From NCBI RefSeq assembly GCF_009697385.1, contig NZ_VUNL01000007.1, positions 62,001-126,000 of the forward strand: a stretch of 64,000 nt of DNA, in the 5' to 3' direction. The notes beneath the pieces were generated by a model. It saw only the letters and a program-made list of their open reading frames with translations. It made no database searches and had not been told where the DNA came from. The position numbers were made by a program, and so were the translations under genes. The DNA is from Wylensekiella montiformis (lineage in GTDB: Bacteria; Bacillota; Negativicutes; Selenomonadales; Selenomonadaceae). Shown one piece after another: positions 60,664-64,000 of the stretch (position 1 is its first letter; each line of letters begins with the position of its first letter).

Positions 60664-62028
60664 ATGCGTATCAAGGTTTCTATTATCATGCCGTCGCTCA
60701 ATGTGGTATCGTATATACGGCAGTGTCTGGACAGCGTCATCCATCAGACGTTGCGGGATATCGAGATTCTCTGCATCGATGCGGGGTCGACGGACGGGAC
60801 GCGGGAGATCCTGGCTGAATATGCAGCCGGGGATACGCGGATTCGTTTGATCGATTCGCCGGTGAAGAGCTATGGGTATCAGGTGAACCTAGGTATCCGA
60901 CAAGCCAGGGGAGCGTATCTTGGCCTAGTGGAGACCGATGACAGGATTCAGCCAGATCTCCTGCCGTTGATGTATGAAAAGGCTGAGGCTTATCATCTGG
61001 ATGCCGTTCGATGCAATTTTTATTTTTGCGAACATATCGGCGGCAGAGGGATACGGCGTCCGTCGCGTACCTTGGAGCATGCCGGGTATGCGGATTTGTA
61101 TGGGCAGGTCATCCGTCCGTCGGATTATCCGAAACTTCTAGACCAGGACTGGCCGATATGGTCAGGGATTTACAGGCGCGAGTTTCTTTTGGATCATGCT
61201 GTTTTCTGCCAGGAATCGCCGGGGGCCGCCTATCAGGATCTGGGGCTTTCGGTAGAGCTCTACGCGGCCTCCGGCAGGACCATGTATCTGGATCGATATT
61301 ACTATCTGTATACTTTTGATCGAAATGAATCATCCATCAGGCAGAATAAAAGCATGGTTCAGGTCGCAGGAGAGTACGACAGGCTCTATAATGGTCAGGT
61401 CATTCCCGAGACTCAGTTTAGCAGGATAAAGAAAGTGGTTGACTGGAAGATGCTGAATTCTCTGGTCGGTATGACAAATTTGGTGCTTCCTATGGTGGAT
61501 TATGATATCAGCGCGGCGTTGTTTCATGAACCATATCAGTGGTTTAGACGGCAGCTAGCAGTGCGTTTCGGCGGAGATTATTCGGATAATATATGTGAAG
61601 TCAGTGCTGATACGATCAGTCGGGCAGAGAAACTCATAGCGGATGTATCTGGATATGCCAGACAGTTAATGGAAGAAAACCAGAGAGCAAAGGCGAAAAG
61701 ACAAAATATGGCTGAGCTTGTTAGTCAAAATAATGGAAAAATCGTTCTTTTTGGCTGCGGAATACGAGGAGAGGGATTACTGGATGCCTTGGTGCGCATC
61801 GAACAGGATGGACAGCGAAACATCCGTATCGATGCAGTTACCGATAATGATCGTAAACGATGGGGCAGTTCGTTCTGTGGCATTGAGGTGATTCCTCCGA
61901 ATCTTGCAGTGGAAAAATACTGTGATGATACCTTCGTGGTGGCGAATAAAATGCATTATGCGGAGATGCAGCAGCAGTTACGGGATATGGGAGTCCGTGA
62001 AGATCAACTTGTGATTTATGAACCATGA
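60664..62028 (+). CDS. GT2 glycosyltransferase with C-terminal Rossmann-like module
   Basis: The 454-residue protein has a GT2 domain (VSIIMPSLNVVSYIRQCLDS, CIDAGSTDGT, GLVETDDRIQPDLL; the metal motif reads ETDD). A helical middle follows, then a Rossmann-like module near 355-450 (IVLFGCGIRGEGLLDALV, AVTDNDRKRWG, FVVANKMHYAEMQQQLRD). GAGGGAA precedes ATG 60664. The domain order matches the gene at 50244. Confidence 0.85.
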   Translation: MRIKVSIIMPSLNVVSYIRQCLDSVIHQTLRDIEILCIDAGSTDGTREILAEYAAGDTRIRLIDSPVKSYGYQVNLGIRQARGAYLGLVETDDRIQPDLLPLMYEKAEAYHLDAVRCNFYFCEHIGGRGIRRPSRTLEHAGYADLYGQVIRPSDYPKLLDQDWPIWSGIYRREFLLDHAVFCQESPGAAYQDLGLSVELYAASGRTMYLDRYYYLYTFDRNESSIRQNKSMVQVAGEYDRLYNGQVIPETQFSRIKKVVDWKMLNSLVGMTNLVLPMVDYDISAALFHEPYQWFRRQLAVRFGGDYSDNICEVSADTISRAEKLIADVSGYARQLMEENQRAKAKRQNMAELVSQNNGKIVLFGCGIRGEGLLDALVRIEQDGQRNIRIDAVTDNDRKRWGSSFCGIEVIPPNLAVEKYCDDTFVVANKMHYAEMQQQLRDMGVREDQLVIYEP

Positions 62029-62048
62029 TTGTGCAAAGGCGGGATTTG

Positions 62049-64000
62049 ATGGCAGATGTGAGCAGTATTATTCGACGGGTGCAGGCTGGTATTTTGAGCT
62101 GGTATGGTTTTCGGAATGATCAGTCGGTGCTATATGTTGGCGGTGAAGAGGAGCCTGTATATGAATATCTGACGAGACTGCAGGGCGAAAGGAAAATAAA
62201 GACCGTTACCAGAATATCGCCTGCATCGTCGGCGGACTTTCATAAACTGGCGCAGAAGTACGACTATGCGATATCCATCGCAGCGCTAGAAAAAACAAAG
62301 GATATAAGTGCGATAATTGGGCAGATGTCCAAGGCGCTTTGCCGTGGCGGGCATTTGCTGCTGGGGATGAATAACCGTCTGGGAATCCGATATTTTTGCG
62401 GCGATAGGGATATATATACGCAAAGAAATTTTGATGGCATCGAAAATTACCGGCGGTCATACGCGAAAGAGACCGATACGTTTTATGGGCGTATGTACGA
62501 TTTTGCCGAGATCAGGTCTATGCTGCAGGACGCAGGATGGTCGGATGACGATATGGTATCGTACTCTGTATATTCGGGCTTGGATTATCCGCAGTATATA
62601 TTTTCCGAGGGCTTTGTTCCGAATGAGGATCTGATCAATAGAATCAGGCCCAAGTATGGATATCCGGATGCGGTATTTCTGGAAGAGGAACGTCTGTATG
62701 CCGGGCTGATGGATAACGGCATGTTTCATCAGATGGCAAATGCTTATCTGTTTGACTGTTCTGTGGGGCAGAAAAAAGAAAATTTGATATTGGAAGTATC
62801 CAATGCACTTGAAAGAGTACCTGAGCATGCGTTTTCTACGATTCTCACAAGAGAAGGCGTGCAGAAAAAAGCGTATGATGCGAGAGCCAATGCTAGCTTG
62901 AGATTGCTGGAATCGAATAGCAAACTGCTGATGGACAGAGATATTCCTGTCGTGGCAGGGAGGTATCATGAAGTCGATGGTCTGGGAATCTATTCATCGG
63001 AGTTTATCCATGCGGAAACGGGAAGGGGCACGCTGACCAGTACGGCGGCTGAAAGTAGCGACCGTTTTTTCGAGTTGATGGATATGTTTATGGCAGAATT
63101 AGAACGTTCGTCAGATCTGAAGATGCTGTCGGAGCGGGATATCGCGGATGCCATACGCAGTCTATTGGCTCATGGCATGAATCCGCGTGAAACGGCCGAT
63201 ATGGAGCGAATGCTGCGGTCTGGCAAGGCTTTGCAGAACGGCCTTTTTGATTTCGTTCCCATCAATAGCTTTTATGTGCATGGCCGTTTTCAGATGTTTG
63301 ATCAGGAATTCTTGCTTGCCAATCTGCCGCTTGATGTGATGAAATGGCGCGTCATTGCTACGGTATATGCGGGAAATGAGCTGCTGGAGCAGCTGATCCC
63401 TATGGATGATGTGCTGCATAGATACGGCATATATGAGAAGAGAAAAATATTGCAGACCTATGAGCTCCTGTATCTGGAACACATAAGAAATGATAATACT
63501 CTTAAAAGCTATTATTTGAAACATTGTGTGGATTACAACACGGTAAACGACAATAGGCAGAGACTCAACTTTTCTGCGGGAGAATACAGGAGGATTTTTG
63601 TAGATATCTTTGAGCATGCCGATAGCAGGAAGCTCATCCTTTTTGGGTCAGGGAATTATGCGAAAGAATTTATAGAGGTTTACGGGGAAGACTATGCAAT
63701 AAGTGCTATCGTAGACAATAATCAAAACGTATGGGACACTGAACTGAAAGGGATTTCGATTTATTCGCCGGATTACCTTAAAAAGTTGGAGTCAGGTACA
63801 TATAAGGTCATCGTCTGCATTAAGAATTATCTTTCCGTGCTGAATCAGATCCGTGAAATGGGTGTGACAGACTACGGCGTATTCAATCCGGCAGTTGGGT
63901 ATCAGCGGAAGACGCGTCCGTTGGAGACGATGAAGATATCCGATGTGGTAGCGAAGCATAAGAAGTACCACGTCGGCTATATTGCAGGAGTATTCGACCT
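62049..64000 (+). CDS. Large multi-domain protein: methyltransferase-like, kinase-like, Rossmann-like, cytidylyltransferase start (3' end outside window)
   Basis: The frame is open to the window end (650 codons). Residues 1-200 resemble a degenerate methyltransferase (VLYVGGEEEPVYEYLTRL, MSKALCRGGHLLLGMNNRLG). Residues about 215-480 recall an APH-type kinase (KKAYDARANASLRLLESN, FIHAETGRGTL, FDFVPINSFYVHGRFQMFDQ). Near 530 a Rossmann-like module follows (LILFGSGNYAKEFIEVYG, AIVDNNQNV). The last visible residues, YHVGYIAGVFD, match the start of a TagD-like cytidylyltransferase. ATG 62049 has AAAGGCGGGA upstream; an ATG at 62025 overlapping the previous stop is possible. It probably makes or attaches a nucleotide-activated glycan substituent. 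Confidence 0.7.
   Translation, partial: MADVSSIIRRVQAGILSWYGFRNDQSVLYVGGEEEPVYEYLTRLQGERKIKTVTRISPASSADFHKLAQKYDYAISIAALEKTKDISAIIGQMSKALCRGGHLLLGMNNRLGIRYFCGDRDIYTQRNFDGIENYRRSYAKETDTFYGRMYDFAEIRSMLQDAGWSDDDMVSYSVYSGLDYPQYIFSEGFVPNEDLINRIRPKYGYPDAVFLEEERLYAGLMDNGMFHQMANAYLFDCSVGQKKENLILEVSNALERVPEHAFSTILTREGVQKKAYDARANASLRLLESNSKLLMDRDIPVVAGRYHEVDGLGIYSSEFIHAETGRGTLTSTAAESSDRFFELMDMFMAELERSSDLKMLSERDIADAIRSLLAHGMNPRETADMERMLRSGKALQNGLFDFVPINSFYVHGRFQMFDQEFLLANLPLDVMKWRVIATVYAGNELLEQLIPMDDVLHRYGIYEKRKILQTYELLYLEHIRNDNTLKSYYLKHCVDYNTVNDNRQRLNFSAGEYRRIFVDIFEHADSRKLILFGSGNYAKEFIEVYGEDYAISAIVDNNQNVWDTELKGISIYSPDYLKKLESGTYKVIVCIKNYLSVLNQIREMGVTDYGVFNPAVGYQRKTRPLETMKISDVVAKHKKYHVGYIAGVFD

Overview
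The window reads as one continuous flagellar and glycosylation locus of a flagellated, anaerobe-like member of the Firmicutes, most likely a Gram-negative Negativicute of the Selenomonas type. This placement is an inference. It rests on the fliW-csrA-flaG-fliD-fliS-hag order, strong GGAGG ribosome sites, GC-rich codon use in the core genes, and the size of the glycosyltransferase island next to flagellin. Every convincing gene is on the + strand. I saw no tRNA, rRNA, CRISPR array or transposase.

Positions 1-5710 hold the late flagellar genes: fliW (5' end missing), csrA, flaG, fliD, fliS and a FliT-like chaperone. Then come a sigma-28-type promoter, a long structured leader with two candidate CsrA sites, the flagellin gene hag and a strong terminator. 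fliW, csrA and hag together form the known three-part control of flagellin translation.

Positions 5775-21084 hold very large glycosyltransferases, mostly overlapping by ATGA: a protein with two GT2 domains, a GT2-TPR protein, a protein with two complete GT41 (OGT/SPINDLY-like) domains, a single GT41, a TPR protein, a double GT4-like protein and a DUF5672-GT2 protein. Their position suggests flagellin glycosylation.

Positions 21094-35722 hold a mosaic of GT2, TibC-like O-heptosyltransferase, GT9, FkbM, GT8 and GT4 genes. Several copies are broken: a GT9 with its middle deleted, a GT2 with a 2-nt frameshift, a heptosyltransferase lacking about 220 residues, and an FkbM lacking its N-terminus.

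Positions 35803-42522 hold glycerol-phosphate chemistry: a TagF-like enzyme with a propeller-like C-terminus, a TagD-oxidoreductase fusion, and a glycerophosphodiesterase. A duplicated oxidoreductase-diesterase junction is interrupted by an AT-rich cassette with an AAA/DUF4143 ATPase behind twin hairpins.

Positions 42610-64000 hold a second glycan cluster. Ten genes carry a small Rossmann-like domain with a GxG loop, joined to GT32, radical SAM, GT2, GT99 (WbsX), methyltransferase, GT4 or multi-domain proteins. Three of these genes contain G8 tracts, which suggests phase variation. Between them sit defence-like or foreign-looking genes: a HEPN protein fused in frame to a TagF-like enzyme, a DUF5677-like protein, a SIR2-like protein, an ATPase plus PD-(D/E)XK nuclease pair, and the head of a P-loop ATPase. 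The window ends inside a large multi-domain gene just as a cytidylyltransferase motif begins.
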